In this document: piece after piece, positions 14,501 through 23,859 of the stretch
How positions within the stretch are numbered: the first letter of the stretch is position 1
Layout of the letters: each line of letters starts with the position of its first letter
IMG/VR virus record: IMGVR_UViG_3300046714_000420
Coordinates: 1-48,603 of that record
Reading direction: 5' to 3' (one strand)
Source: a virus
DNA length: 48,603 bases
Translations under genes and position numbers: made by a program
Notes under the pieces: generated by a model
Told to the model about the DNA's origin: nothing
The model's input: only the letters and a program-made list of their open reading frames with translations
Databases searched by the model: none

Positions 14501-16066
14501 ATGGCCGCCACCTACAACCGGGAACTCGGCGTTTGGCAGCTCGACGGTAGAGGCGCCTACGACTCCAAGGAAGCAGCGGAGCTCGCCCAAGGCTCCGGCG
14601 CGAGCACGGCCACCAGGGGCCCCGATGTGCTCGAGTTCGACATGGGGGGGATCCAGGCGCCCGCCCCCGATGCGCCCGGCACGAGCCCCACGGACCCCGG
14701 CAATTTGCCCAACCCGAGCAATCCTGGCGGCATCAGCGACAACGAACTCCAACGCCGCACGGCCGCGCTCTCGAGCAGCGGAACCCGCAACGCCAACATC
14801 AATCGGCAGGTAGACCCCAACGCCAGCCAAGCGGGCGGCACGACCCAGCCGGGCAACATCGGCGGGGCCACCGGCGCGTACAATTCGACCAGCGACGCAG
14901 GGCGAGCGACCTACGATTACATGCATGAGCTCGGGTCCCCGAGCGCGATCCGGTCCCCCCGTGGTCTCGTCAACGACATTGGGGAGCGCGCCGGGGTCAG
15001 TCACGCGGGGGACGTCGCCAATCCGCTCCAGAGCTTCCAGCCGTTCGTCTCCCCCGAGTCGATGTTCCAGTCCCAGTACGACCGCACCGTCGACCCGAAT
15101 ACTGGGCTCGGACAGACCATCGCAGGCAACGACGGCAACGCTGGGCGCCCGGTGGCGCGCCAAGCCGTCCAGGCGGGCGCCAACCATGCAACTGCCCTCA
15201 CCGGCGGCACCGAGAGCGCAGCGCCGGGCCCCTCGGGCAATCGGGAGGGACCCGCTGCCGCGCGAGCTTCAGACGCGGAAGGGGAATTTCGGGATGAGAA
15301 CGCGGAAAATCAGGCCGAAAACGCTCAGGCCTGGGGCAAGGCCTGGAACGCGATCGAGGGCGTCAAGGGCGGGGACTATGCCCTGTCCGATGAGGCGCGC
15401 GGCTACCAAAGGGAAGGGCTCCGCCAGCAGCGCCAGCTCCTCGAGCACTTGATGGGGTTCGACCCCAACCAGTACGCGACGCAATTTGCCGATCAAGCCC
15501 TGGCCCGCCAGGTCGCGGTCGGTCGGAGCCAGGGCACCTCCGCTGCAGCACAACAAGCAGGGACCTTTGCCGCCATGGAGCAAGCCCCGTCCCTCTACGC
15601 CGAAGGGGCGAGGCAAGCCTCTACCTTGGAAAACCAGCGCCTCGGCGCGGCCGAGACTGCCGCCAAGAGCTTCGGGGAACTCGGCACCATGACGCGCGGG
15701 CAAGATGAGGCGCGCGCTCAATTCGAGAGCAATCTCGGTCTGAGCATCGCCAACTCGGTCGGAGACCTCACCAAGGGCCAGGTGCAGCTCAACCAACAAG
15801 AGAGCCAGATGTTCGCCGAGATGTGGACGGACTTTGCCCAGCTCCAGAGCGTGTACGCCGGCATGGACTCGGACGAGCAGATCGCCTGGTGGCAGAACGA
15901 GGCCACCCGCCGCGGTCAGGACAAGCAACTCGAGGCCATCCTAGCGAACCTCAAAGCCGGCGGATCCATCAGCAGCAAGGATCTGGTCGCCGGTCTCTTC
16001 CAACTGGGTGGCGGTGTCATCGGCGCGGGCGGGTCGATCCTGGCTGCCAAAGCGGGGAAAAACTAA
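14501..16066 (+). CDS. Internal virion (ejection-type) protein A
   Basis: 521 residues, Ala/Gln/Gly-rich and low in aromatic content. The N-terminal 150 residues are Pro/Asn/Gly-rich and probably disordered. Residues 270-480 are helical (QGTSAAAQQAGTFAAMEQ, EDEARAQFESN-like segments, QQESQMFAEMWTDFAQLQ). The end is a hydrophobic Gly-rich segment (AGLFQLGGGVIGAGGSILAAK) that could insert into a membrane. These are features of podovirus ejection proteins that form a channel across the cell envelope. No sequence family was identified. Confidence 0.55.
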   Translation: MAATYNRELGVWQLDGRGAYDSKEAAELAQGSGASTATRGPDVLEFDMGGIQAPAPDAPGTSPTDPGNLPNPSNPGGISDNELQRRTAALSSSGTRNANINRQVDPNASQAGGTTQPGNIGGATGAYNSTSDAGRATYDYMHELGSPSAIRSPRGLVNDIGERAGVSHAGDVANPLQSFQPFVSPESMFQSQYDRTVDPNTGLGQTIAGNDGNAGRPVARQAVQAGANHATALTGGTESAAPGPSGNREGPAAARASDAEGEFRDENAENQAENAQAWGKAWNAIEGVKGGDYALSDEARGYQREGLRQQRQLLEHLMGFDPNQYATQFADQALARQVAVGRSQGTSAAAQQAGTFAAMEQAPSLYAEGARQASTLENQRLGAAETAAKSFGELGTMTRGQDEARAQFESNLGLSIANSVGDLTKGQVQLNQQESQMFAEMWTDFAQLQSVYAGMDSDEQIAWWQNEATRRGQDKQLEAILANLKAGGSISSKDLVAGLFQLGGGVIGAGGSILAAKAGKN

Positions 16067-17986
16067 ATGCCGAACCTGCGCGGCGTGACACCGCAGTCCA
16101 ACCCCGAGTGGGTGACGCTCGACTTCGACGACGGTACGTCGTCGCATCCGATCCACGATCCCACGGGGGAATACCGCCAACAGGTCGCGAGCATCGTGCC
16201 GAAGGTCATGAGCCAGGCGCCGCCGTCTCCGATGTCGGGAGCCCTGGCGCAAAACGACATCGTGACCGGCGCGAGCCCTCCCATAGCGACGGACGCGCCG
16301 GCGCCTCCGATGGCCCCCGCTCCGCCCGTGGCTCCCCCCATCGATACGAGCCACATCCCCGACGCTGCGATGGCCGGGCTCGGCGACGTCGCCCCTCTGG
16401 TGAAGCAGGCGCAGACCGAGCAGGCCCAGGCAGAGCTCGCGCGAAAGCCCGCGGGGCTGCCTACGCCGCCCGAAGACCTCACCCTCGCCCAAGCGCAGAG
16501 CCAGGCCGCCCAGCGCCTCGCCGCGCCGGCTCCGGTGGCCCAATCGGTCAGCAACGAGTCCGCGCCGCAGCCCCAGGCCCCGGACCCCTACGCGCCTCGC
16601 TACATGCAGGCGGGGGCCACGGGGCCATCGACGCAGGTCACCAACCAAACGACCACCCAGGGGCTCACGGCGGCCGATCGAAAGAAGGTCGACCTCGCCA
16701 ACGAAGCGGCCGTAAAGGCAGGCGAGAAAGCCAACCAGGAGGACTACACCGCCAAGAGCTACCAGTTGATGAGCGACTGGCAGCGCCTCGGGGAGGACGC
16801 AAAAAAGCAGATCGTCGAAAAGCAAGTCCTCGACGAGCAGCAAAAGTTCTACGACCAGCGCCTCGAGAAGCAATACGCCAAGCTCGACGCGGACGCGGCC
16901 CGCAAGATCGATCCGTCCGAGGCCTTTGCGGGGGACGCGGGGGCGTATGCTTTCATGGCGGGCTTCGGGGACGCCATCAGCAACTTCGGCGCGGCGCTCG
17001 CGGGACGAGGCCCCGTCGCGGACCCATCGGCGAGGATCGAAGGCATCATCAATCGCTCGGTGAGACTGCAGACCGAGCAGAAGCAAGCCGATCTCGAAGC
17101 GGGCAAGATCAGCGCCAATCGCCTGGAAGCCGACCGGGAGCACGTGCGGTTCAAGCTCGCCACCGTCGGCAAGCAAATGGCGGAGAACGAACTCGACCGG
17201 GCTCACACGAAGGACGAATACGCAGCCCTCGGAGCCATGAAGCAGCGAATGGAGGCGATCCAACAGGACGCTCGCGCCAAGAACGCCGCGGCCACGGCCA
17301 AGCAGGAGACGGTGTCCCGCACGACGCAGACCCAGCCGGGCTCGCCCGGGGGCGCGGTGGACTACTTCCTCGGGGAAGACCAAACGAAGAACGGCGGCTG
17401 GAAGGCGGTCGAGGCGCACGGCGCGAGGCAAGCCGGCGGAGATCAAATCGAGAACGCCGTCCAGCGCTTCTCGAAGGCCACGGGCTACGTCTGGGATCCG
17501 CAAGCACTCAACGGCGCGGGCGCCTTCAAGGATGCCAACGGCAAGGTCGTCTCGGCGGACAAGGCCGACGTCCCGGGGGTCACGTCCATCGGGCGCAATT
17601 TCGCGTTCGCCTCCGGTGAGATGGGTCGGGAAGTGCAAGGCGCGCTCGGGGACTTGGCCGGAGGTAGAGCGAAGATCGCCGATCCCGTGGGCGCGGTCTC
17701 CGACAAGAGCGTGCTCGTGCAGGAGAAGCAGATGGCCGCCGGCACCGACGAGGGCGCCTTCCGGGCCATGGAGCAGGCCGCGCGACAACTCCGGACCATG
17801 CGCGCCAAGGTCGATAGCGAGAGCTCCCCCGGGGTGGTGAACGCGTCCCGTCTCCGGCGCCAAGAGGAGCGCGGTTTTCAGGCATCGAGACCGGGGCTGC
17901 CCACCACGCGCGCGGCCACCCCGGAAGACCTCCGCGGTAAACCCAAGGCCGAGCCTGATGGCCTCCCGAAGGGGGAAACGCGCTGA
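16067..17986 (+). CDS. Internal virion (ejection-type) protein B
   Basis: 639 residues. The N terminus (about 40-200) is Ala/Pro-rich; residues 200-420 are long charged helices (VDLANEAAVKAGEKANQEDY, QVLDEQQKFYDQRLEKQY). A short hydrophobic stretch follows (AYAFMAGFGDAISNFGAALAG, about 296-316). The C terminus has a compact segment around KNGGWKAVEAHGARQAGG. Composition and position between proteins A and C match podovirus internal core proteins. It starts immediately after the previous stop. Confidence 0.55.
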   Translation: MPNLRGVTPQSNPEWVTLDFDDGTSSHPIHDPTGEYRQQVASIVPKVMSQAPPSPMSGALAQNDIVTGASPPIATDAPAPPMAPAPPVAPPIDTSHIPDAAMAGLGDVAPLVKQAQTEQAQAELARKPAGLPTPPEDLTLAQAQSQAAQRLAAPAPVAQSVSNESAPQPQAPDPYAPRYMQAGATGPSTQVTNQTTTQGLTAADRKKVDLANEAAVKAGEKANQEDYTAKSYQLMSDWQRLGEDAKKQIVEKQVLDEQQKFYDQRLEKQYAKLDADAARKIDPSEAFAGDAGAYAFMAGFGDAISNFGAALAGRGPVADPSARIEGIINRSVRLQTEQKQADLEAGKISANRLEADREHVRFKLATVGKQMAENELDRAHTKDEYAALGAMKQRMEAIQQDARAKNAAATAKQETVSRTTQTQPGSPGGAVDYFLGEDQTKNGGWKAVEAHGARQAGGDQIENAVQRFSKATGYVWDPQALNGAGAFKDANGKVVSADKADVPGVTSIGRNFAFASGEMGREVQGALGDLAGGRAKIADPVGAVSDKSVLVQEKQMAAGTDEGAFRAMEQAARQLRTMRAKVDSESSPGVVNASRLRRQEERGFQASRPGLPTTRAATPEDLRGKPKAEPDGLPKGETR

Positions 17987-18258
17987 TGAACCAGCTCGAT
18001 GAACGCGAACGTATGCGTGCGGCCGGCATCCCCGGCGAGATCGCGTTCGAGTGGCTATGCACGCCTAGCGAAACCGAACTCGTGGTGAGCTGGTGTGACC
18101 GCATCGCTCGCACGCTCGGCGCTAGCCCTGAGTTCGGCGGGGACATCACGCATGAGGGTAGCTGGGATGATTTCGAGCCGCGCTACTGCGGGCCGTTCGA
18201 CACTGCCTCACACGTCTATCCGGGCGACATCGTAACACCGAGAGCGGGGGCCCGCTGA
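17986..18258 (+). CDS. Small hypothetical protein (90 aa)
   Basis: Begins MNQLDERERMRAAGIPGEIA with aromatic/acidic segments (FEWLCTPSETELVVSWCDRI) and an acidic C terminus. One-base overlaps (TGATG) tie it to the internal protein genes on both sides, so it is probably a small virion or assembly factor. No family is recognised. Confidence 0.6.
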   Translation: MNQLDERERMRAAGIPGEIAFEWLCTPSETELVVSWCDRIARTLGASPEFGGDITHEGSWDDFEPRYCGPFDTASHVYPGDIVTPRAGAR

Positions 18259-21200
18259 TGGCTGACGTAGCGGTCCGCAACCCCGCCACCGGGGAACTCC
18301 GGATGGTCCCGGAGGAAGGCGCCCAAGCCTTTACCGACCAAACGGGCTGGAACGTCGCGACCCCCGAGCAGAGAGAGCACGGCGCCAAGCTCTTGGAATC
18401 GGGCGGCGCCGGGCAAACGGCATTGGCCGCCGGCGAGACCGCGGTCCGGACGGGCACCTTCGGCCTGGCCAAGGGTCTGCCCGGGTGGGAGCAGCGCTCG
18501 GAAGTCCTCCGGGAGGAACACCCATACGTGGCCATGGGAGCGCAGGCCGCGGGCTCGCTCGCCCCTGCGCTCGTGACGGGCGGCATTGGTGGCGCCCTGG
18601 CAGAGGGCGTCGGCCTCGGCAGAACGGGCCTGGCTGCCGTCGGAGCCGTCACCGAGGGGCTCTCCGGCGGCACGGCGGAGGAGATCGAAAACGCCCGGGT
18701 AGAAACCCGGGACGTGTCCGCGGGCAATATCCTGCTCTACGGCTTGGGGGGCGAGCTGGTGGGGCGCGCTCTGCCGAAGGTCCTGAGCATGGGGGCGGGC
18801 CGAGTCCGTCGGGCCTTGTCGGCGGTGGACGAGGTCGCCGGCGAGGGGCTGCCGTCGGCGCTGGCAGGGGCCGAGGCGCGTAGCGTAGAGACCGAGGCAC
18901 GGTTGGCCCGGGACCTCCCGTCGGGGCCTGAGAGGGCCGCGGCGCTCGAGCGCACGGCCCCCCAGCAATACGAGGCCCTGGCGATCGACGGGGCCGAGAC
19001 GGTCGAGAAATTTCGGGGCGCGGCAGAAGAGCTGGCCATCCCCGAGAAGCGCGTTCTCCAACGGGTCAAGGAATTGATGCCCGACGAGAGCCCCGCCCAG
19101 CAGAACTGGCTCACCGAGCAGAAGCGGGCCCTGTCCGACGAGTACCTCTCGCCCCAGGGGCCCCGTCGCGTCCCGGAGGCGCCGGGTGTGCCGGGTGCTC
19201 CGCCCGCTGCAGCCGTCCCGCTCGATCTCGGCGTCTACGGCAAGGATGTCCGCAACACCATCCGCAAGGGTCTGCGCGACATGGACAAGGCAGGCGGCAT
19301 CGCTGACCAGTACGTCGCCGCGAGGGACATGGCCGCCCAGCTCGAGTCGATCGGTAGCCGGGTCGCCAAAGACAAGGGCCTGACCGAAGCCACGCGCGAC
19401 GGCATCCTGGAGTCGGTCCAGGCGCGCGCCAAGGCGCTCCGGACGGGCCTGTCCGACGAGAGCCTGTTCGGCGGGGCAGCGCGGCTCGAGAGCGATCTCG
19501 CCCGCGGAGCCGAGAAGATGCGATCCGGGCTCGAGGAAATCGGTGCCTTATCCGACCCGGGCAAGATGCGGCGCTTTCTCAAGAGCGATCGGGTGGACCG
19601 GATGGCCATGTCCAAACGCCTCGACGATGCCCTGGACGGGGCCGAGGAGATGCTCCGGGTGCATGAGGTCCACGGGACCCTGGACCCGAAGAAGATCGCC
19701 GAGCAGCGCGGACGGATCCAGCGCCTCCGGGAGACCCGGGGCCTGGCGGACGAAATCCAAGTCTCCCAGGCGCAGGCCGTTCCGAGCGCGGGCCCGACGG
19801 GCGGGGCCCCGCGATCGGGCCTCGGTGAGGCTGCGGACTTCATCGGCGAAAACGTCGCCGAGCTCTTCCCGTACGGGGGCAAGATCTACCGGCTCGGCAA
19901 GCGCGTCCTGGCGATGGACCGGGCCGCCCGGCAAGCGACCCGGCAGACCGCGCGCAAGCTCGCCGGGGTGACGGGAGAGGCTCTGGGAGAAGCGGCAGCA
20001 GCGGCCCCCAAGAGCGGTGTTCGACGGGTGGTGGACTCGGTGACAGGGGCCGTGAAGGAAGAAGCCAAGGCGCAGTCTCCGGCGCTGCGTCGGGCCATGG
20101 AGATCCTGGAGAACCGCAAGGCGCGCGCGGGCGAATCGGGCGCCGTCGTCGTCGAGGGCGGCGCCTCCCCGAAGATCGACCGGCTCTCTACCAAAATGAA
20201 AGAGCGCCTCGACAAGCTCGAGGAGCTCGAGGCCAACGTCCCGAAGGGCGAGGAAGACGAGATCGGGCAGAACCTCATCGCCGAGCGTCATGCGGATCGG
20301 ATCGACCGGGCCCGGGAGAGTCTTCACGGATCGATCCAAAAACTCCGGGAGGAGTTCGAGTCGCAGATCGATGATTTGACTCACGGTGGGCACACGAGCC
20401 CCGACGAGCTGCGCCCGAAGGCCCGGGCCAAGTATGATCGATTGAAGGCCGGCCTCGACGAGTTCAGCGGCGCCGTGGAGAAGCACTCGACCAAGCGCAC
20501 CGACGAGGCGGGAGACTACCTCGACACCGACGCGAAGGCGGCAGCCGCGGAGTATCTCTCCGGGCGAAAGCTCACCGACACCGAGGCCGGCAACGTCGGT
20601 GTAGGCGAGGGCATCAAGGGGATCCTGACCAGTCCCCTCGGACTCACTACCGGCGTAGGCGCTCTGGGCCTCGCGGCGAAGCCCGCGATGAGCGCGCTCG
20701 AGCGGTTCCAGGGGGACTACTCCGGGCCCGAGGAGAGCTTCGAGGCGAAGAAGAAGATCCTCGACGCCGAGCAGGTCAGCCCCGAGGCGCTCTACGAGAC
20801 CTTGGGCGCGTCGCTCGAGGATCTCCCCAAGATGAACCCCGACCTCTACCAAAAGATCGCGGCACGCACGGCGGAGAACGTCCGCTACATCCGGGCCAAT
20901 CTCCCCCCCGGGATCCAGACGACCATGATGTATCCCAACGGAACCCCGGTGAGCCAATCCGCCTTGAGGGAGTTTGCGACGATCTACAACACGGTCTTTG
21001 ACCCGAACTCCGTGCTCGAGGACATCGACGCGGGCACCGCAACAGGGCTGCAAATGAAGACCCTGCGAGAGTCCTCCCCGGACCTCTACGAGCAGCTCCG
21101 GTCGGACGTCGTGGAAGAGGTCGGCAAGAATTTCCGCAACGTGCCGCTCTCCACCAAGTTGCAGCTCGACATTCTGTTTGAGGCCGACGGCATGGCAGGG

Positions 21201-21374
21201 CCGTTCTTCAGCAGCAAGGCGGCCGACATGATCGGCCAATCGTTGAAGGACGACGCGGCGCGGGGCCCGTCCGGCAAGGAGCCCGACGTGGACATCGACC
21301 AGCTCAGTACGAGCGCGGGCCCGAGTGGTCTCAGCGCGATCCAGTCATCGGTCACGAACAAAGGCGGCGCCTGA
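18258..21374 (+). CDS. Large internal virion (ejection-type) protein C
   Basis: 1038 residues. The N-terminal 160 residues contain Gly/Ala hydrophobic stretches (AGSLAPALVTGGIGGALAEG, ILLYGLGGELVGRALPK). The centre is long charged helix (about 200-560), then a second helical region with coiled-coil character (STKMKERLDKLEELEANVPK). The C-terminal 250 residues contain a hydrophobic patch (ILTSPLGLTTGVGALGLAAK) and a folded-looking end. No transglycosylase catalytic motif is evident. Size, composition and gene order match the largest ejection protein of short-tailed phages (T7 gp16/P22 gp16 position). Confidence 0.55.
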   Translation: MADVAVRNPATGELRMVPEEGAQAFTDQTGWNVATPEQREHGAKLLESGGAGQTALAAGETAVRTGTFGLAKGLPGWEQRSEVLREEHPYVAMGAQAAGSLAPALVTGGIGGALAEGVGLGRTGLAAVGAVTEGLSGGTAEEIENARVETRDVSAGNILLYGLGGELVGRALPKVLSMGAGRVRRALSAVDEVAGEGLPSALAGAEARSVETEARLARDLPSGPERAAALERTAPQQYEALAIDGAETVEKFRGAAEELAIPEKRVLQRVKELMPDESPAQQNWLTEQKRALSDEYLSPQGPRRVPEAPGVPGAPPAAAVPLDLGVYGKDVRNTIRKGLRDMDKAGGIADQYVAARDMAAQLESIGSRVAKDKGLTEATRDGILESVQARAKALRTGLSDESLFGGAARLESDLARGAEKMRSGLEEIGALSDPGKMRRFLKSDRVDRMAMSKRLDDALDGAEEMLRVHEVHGTLDPKKIAEQRGRIQRLRETRGLADEIQVSQAQAVPSAGPTGGAPRSGLGEAADFIGENVAELFPYGGKIYRLGKRVLAMDRAARQATRQTARKLAGVTGEALGEAAAAAPKSGVRRVVDSVTGAVKEEAKAQSPALRRAMEILENRKARAGESGAVVVEGGASPKIDRLSTKMKERLDKLEELEANVPKGEEDEIGQNLIAERHADRIDRARESLHGSIQKLREEFESQIDDLTHGGHTSPDELRPKARAKYDRLKAGLDEFSGAVEKHSTKRTDEAGDYLDTDAKAAAAEYLSGRKLTDTEAGNVGVGEGIKGILTSPLGLTTGVGALGLAAKPAMSALERFQGDYSGPEESFEAKKKILDAEQVSPEALYETLGASLEDLPKMNPDLYQKIAARTAENVRYIRANLPPGIQTTMMYPNGTPVSQSALREFATIYNTVFDPNSVLEDIDAGTATGLQMKTLRESSPDLYEQLRSDVVEEVGKNFRNVPLSTKLQLDILFEADGMAGPFFSSKAADMIGQSLKDDAARGPSGKEPDVDIDQLSTSAGPSGLSAIQSSVTNKGGA

Positions 21375-21865
21375 TGATTCGCGCCAAGTCATGGGCAGAG
21401 GCCCTGGAGATGCGTTCGTGCCCCGAGCCCAACACGGGGTGTCTGTTGTGGCTGGGCGCGGTGCGTACGAATGGGCGCGAGTACGGGGTCATCGGCAGTA
21501 ATCGCAGTGGTACGCGGATCATGGCCCACCGGGCCGCATGGGTCGTGGCAAACGGAGCCATCCCGGATGGCATGTGCGTTTGCCACCGTTGCGATACTCC
21601 GGCATGCGTGAACCCGGAGCATTTGTTCCTGGGCACTGCGGGGCAAAATGCGGAGGATCGCCAGGCCAAAGGACGAACGAGGATCCCCAAGAAGAAAGGC
21701 GAAAGCCACCCCATGGCCAAGCTGAACGCGGAGCAGGCGCTCTACGTCCGAGATTGCGGGCTGCCCGCAGCCGTCCTCTCCGGACGCTTTGGTATTAGCC
21801 AGGGCACCGTCCGCGACATCCGTCGAGGCACATCATGGAAGAGTCTTTCGAAGGGAAGCCGATGA
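21374..21865 (+). CDS. Free-standing HNH endonuclease with C-terminal helix-turn-helix
   Basis: 163 residues. CLLWLG and RIMAHRAAW (H52) precede the HNH core: CHRC at 70-73, then C78, N80 and H83 in CVNPEHLFLGT, followed by NAEDRQAKGR. This is the layout of HNH_3 homing endonucleases. Residues about 115-160 (LNAEQALYVRDCGLP, LSGRFGISQGTVRDIRRG) form the helix-turn-helix seen in these enzymes. It sits between an internal protein and the portal, overlapping each by 1-4 bases, so it has been absorbed into the operon without an intron. Probably a selfish homing gene; a packaging role is possible. Confidence 0.88.
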   Translation: MIRAKSWAEALEMRSCPEPNTGCLLWLGAVRTNGREYGVIGSNRSGTRIMAHRAAWVVANGAIPDGMCVCHRCDTPACVNPEHLFLGTAGQNAEDRQAKGRTRIPKKKGESHPMAKLNAEQALYVRDCGLPAAVLSGRFGISQGTVRDIRRGTSWKSLSKGSR

Positions 21866-23847
21866 AAAAGCGATCCATCGAAGACACCGCAAACAACTTG
21901 GACGCAGACTGCTGGATGCTCCGCCGGAAGAAGGCGGACGCGGCGCGCGATCTGGTGGACCTCAGCGAACGGGCGATGATGGAGAACTGCTACAAGGCGT
22001 CTCGCGCCTACCGGTTCGCATCGCTCTACGAGGGGTTCAATCTCACGAACATCTCGGCCTGGGGCGCCGACGTCACCAACAGCACCAACATCTTTCCCGG
22101 GTTGGAAGCCCCGGTCATCAAAAACCGCTGCCGGTCGCTCTGCCAGACGTTCGTCGCCAAGAGCTTCGCCAATGATTCCCCCTTGCCTCAATTCACGACC
22201 AAGGGCGGGAGCTTCGACCAGGTCAATGGCGCCGAAGATCTCGACCAGACGATCTGCGCGGAGTTCGCCGAACCCCATGGGCAGTTCAATGACGTGGCCG
22301 AGATGCACCGGCACGGGGCCTTGATTGCTGCAGCTTCGACCGGGCAATACGCGGTGTTCTGCATCGACTACGACAACGCCACCCGCCCCGAGTGTGAGCT
22401 CGACGACACACTCACCCTCGGCATCTATCGCGCCTATCGCTATGGTCCTCTCCGGCATTGCGTCCGCACCGTCTGGATGCTGCCCGAGGAAGCCGTCCGA
22501 AAGTTCGGCAACAAGTTCAAGGAACAGATCTACGCGAACGTAGAGCCGAGAGCAGGCGCCTTCGTCGCGGGCAAGGGCGTGCTTCCCGCCGCCGACGCGA
22601 TGACCTCCACCGCGCATCTCGTGCTCCAACGGCGAGAGGTCCGGGTCATCATGGGCTGGGCCGTGCAGGTCGGGCAAGAACCTGGGCGGCAGATGTTCTG
22701 CCTCAAAGACGGGACGATCCTCCGGGATCGCGACTACGAAAAGCACCTGCCGCCGTTTGTGAAATGGGAGTACGACATCGAGCTCGGCGGGGACAGCGGG
22801 ACGCCGCTCACCCAGAGCGTCTACATGCTCAGCCGGTACCAGAACCGGATCCTCCACGACGTCGACTCGGCCGAGCGCAAGACCTCCCAGGTCATCATCG
22901 CCGTCCAGTCCGGGACGGCGGGATCGCAGGCCGTCAAGAGCCAGCTCGCGCAATCGCAAGCGGTCTCGATCATCGAGGTCAACGGCCCCATCGAGGGCGC
23001 GTTCAAGGTGATGGACTCGCCCAAATTCAGCCGCGACTCCCTCGCGCTCGAGGCCGTCTACGACCAAGCGCAATTCGACGACACCCGCATCCCGCGGAGT
23101 CACGTCACGAGCGCGAGCCCCAAGAACGTCAATAGCGGCGTGCAAGAGAGCCTGGCGGCGAGCTACTACACCGAGTCTTTTGCCGATGCCGAGCGGCGGA
23201 GCATCCAGGTCCGCGCGGTGGGCACGACGAAGATCATGCTCTGGGTGCTGCAATCGTTGGCAGAGAAGGGCTTCGAGCGCTGGATCGGGGACAAGGAGTT
23301 CCGCCGGCAGGTCACCGCCGCCGATCTCGATCTCGACGACGACAAATACATCCTGGAAATCAAGCCCGTCGGCGAGGGCAAAGACACCCCCAAATCCCGG
23401 CTCGAAAAGGCCGAACGTTGGCTCAAGGATCCCTCCGTGCCGTTCATCGGCGCCGACATGGTCCGCATGAGTCAGAACTACGACCTCGATCGCATGAAGG
23501 ACCAGATCTACGCGCTCGACGGCTGGGTCGAAGATCAGATCAAACGCTATCTCAAGAGCCCGGCGCCCATCATGGCCCAGCGGGATTTCTACCAGCCGCC
23601 GGAACGCTGGATGCAGCTCGAAGGCATCCGGAGTGCCTTGCGCATCATGGCCAATGCGTTCCTTCGGGCGCGGCAGAGCAAGGCGCCCCAGCCGCGCTTG
23701 AATTATTTCGAGAAGTTCTGCAACGATTGCGTGACGCTCATCGAGAGCGAAGAGAAGCGCATCGCGACGCTCAATCAGCCGCCGGCGCCTCCGGGCGCTG
23801 GAGCACCCGCAGCACCCCCACCCGCAGCACCACAGCTCGCGGCATGA
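21862..23847 (+). CDS. Portal protein
   Basis: 661 residues from ATG 21862, which overlaps the HNH stop (ATGA) after a GAAGGGAAG ribosome site. An in-frame ATG at 21835 lies inside the HNH gene and is less likely. The sequence follows podovirus portal patterns: helical N terminus, NRCRSLCQTFVAKSFAND, a central strand-rich domain with VSIIEVNGPIEGAFKVMDSP, then long helices and a Pro/Ala-rich tail. It forms the dodecameric ring for DNA entry at one capsid vertex. It is followed by scaffold and terminase genes. Identification rests on size, order and pattern. Confidence 0.7.
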   Translation: MKKRSIEDTANNLDADCWMLRRKKADAARDLVDLSERAMMENCYKASRAYRFASLYEGFNLTNISAWGADVTNSTNIFPGLEAPVIKNRCRSLCQTFVAKSFANDSPLPQFTTKGGSFDQVNGAEDLDQTICAEFAEPHGQFNDVAEMHRHGALIAAASTGQYAVFCIDYDNATRPECELDDTLTLGIYRAYRYGPLRHCVRTVWMLPEEAVRKFGNKFKEQIYANVEPRAGAFVAGKGVLPAADAMTSTAHLVLQRREVRVIMGWAVQVGQEPGRQMFCLKDGTILRDRDYEKHLPPFVKWEYDIELGGDSGTPLTQSVYMLSRYQNRILHDVDSAERKTSQVIIAVQSGTAGSQAVKSQLAQSQAVSIIEVNGPIEGAFKVMDSPKFSRDSLALEAVYDQAQFDDTRIPRSHVTSASPKNVNSGVQESLAASYYTESFADAERRSIQVRAVGTTKIMLWVLQSLAEKGFERWIGDKEFRRQVTAADLDLDDDKYILEIKPVGEGKDTPKSRLEKAERWLKDPSVPFIGADMVRMSQNYDLDRMKDQIYALDGWVEDQIKRYLKSPAPIMAQRDFYQPPERWMQLEGIRSALRIMANAFLRARQSKAPQPRLNYFEKFCNDCVTLIESEEKRIATLNQPPAPPGAGAPAAPPPAAPQLAA

Positions 23848-23859
23848 AAGGCGAAACCC
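23843..23859 (+). promoter_or_regulatory. Translation leader CATGAAAGGCGAAACCC (copy 1)
   Basis: This 17-base sequence contains the portal stop codon and sits directly before the TTG start of the scaffold gene. It is identical to 27940-27956, directly before ATG 27957. AAAGG provides a Shine-Dalgarno match. Related GAAAGGCG leaders occur before 30333 and 34685. Confidence 0.6.
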
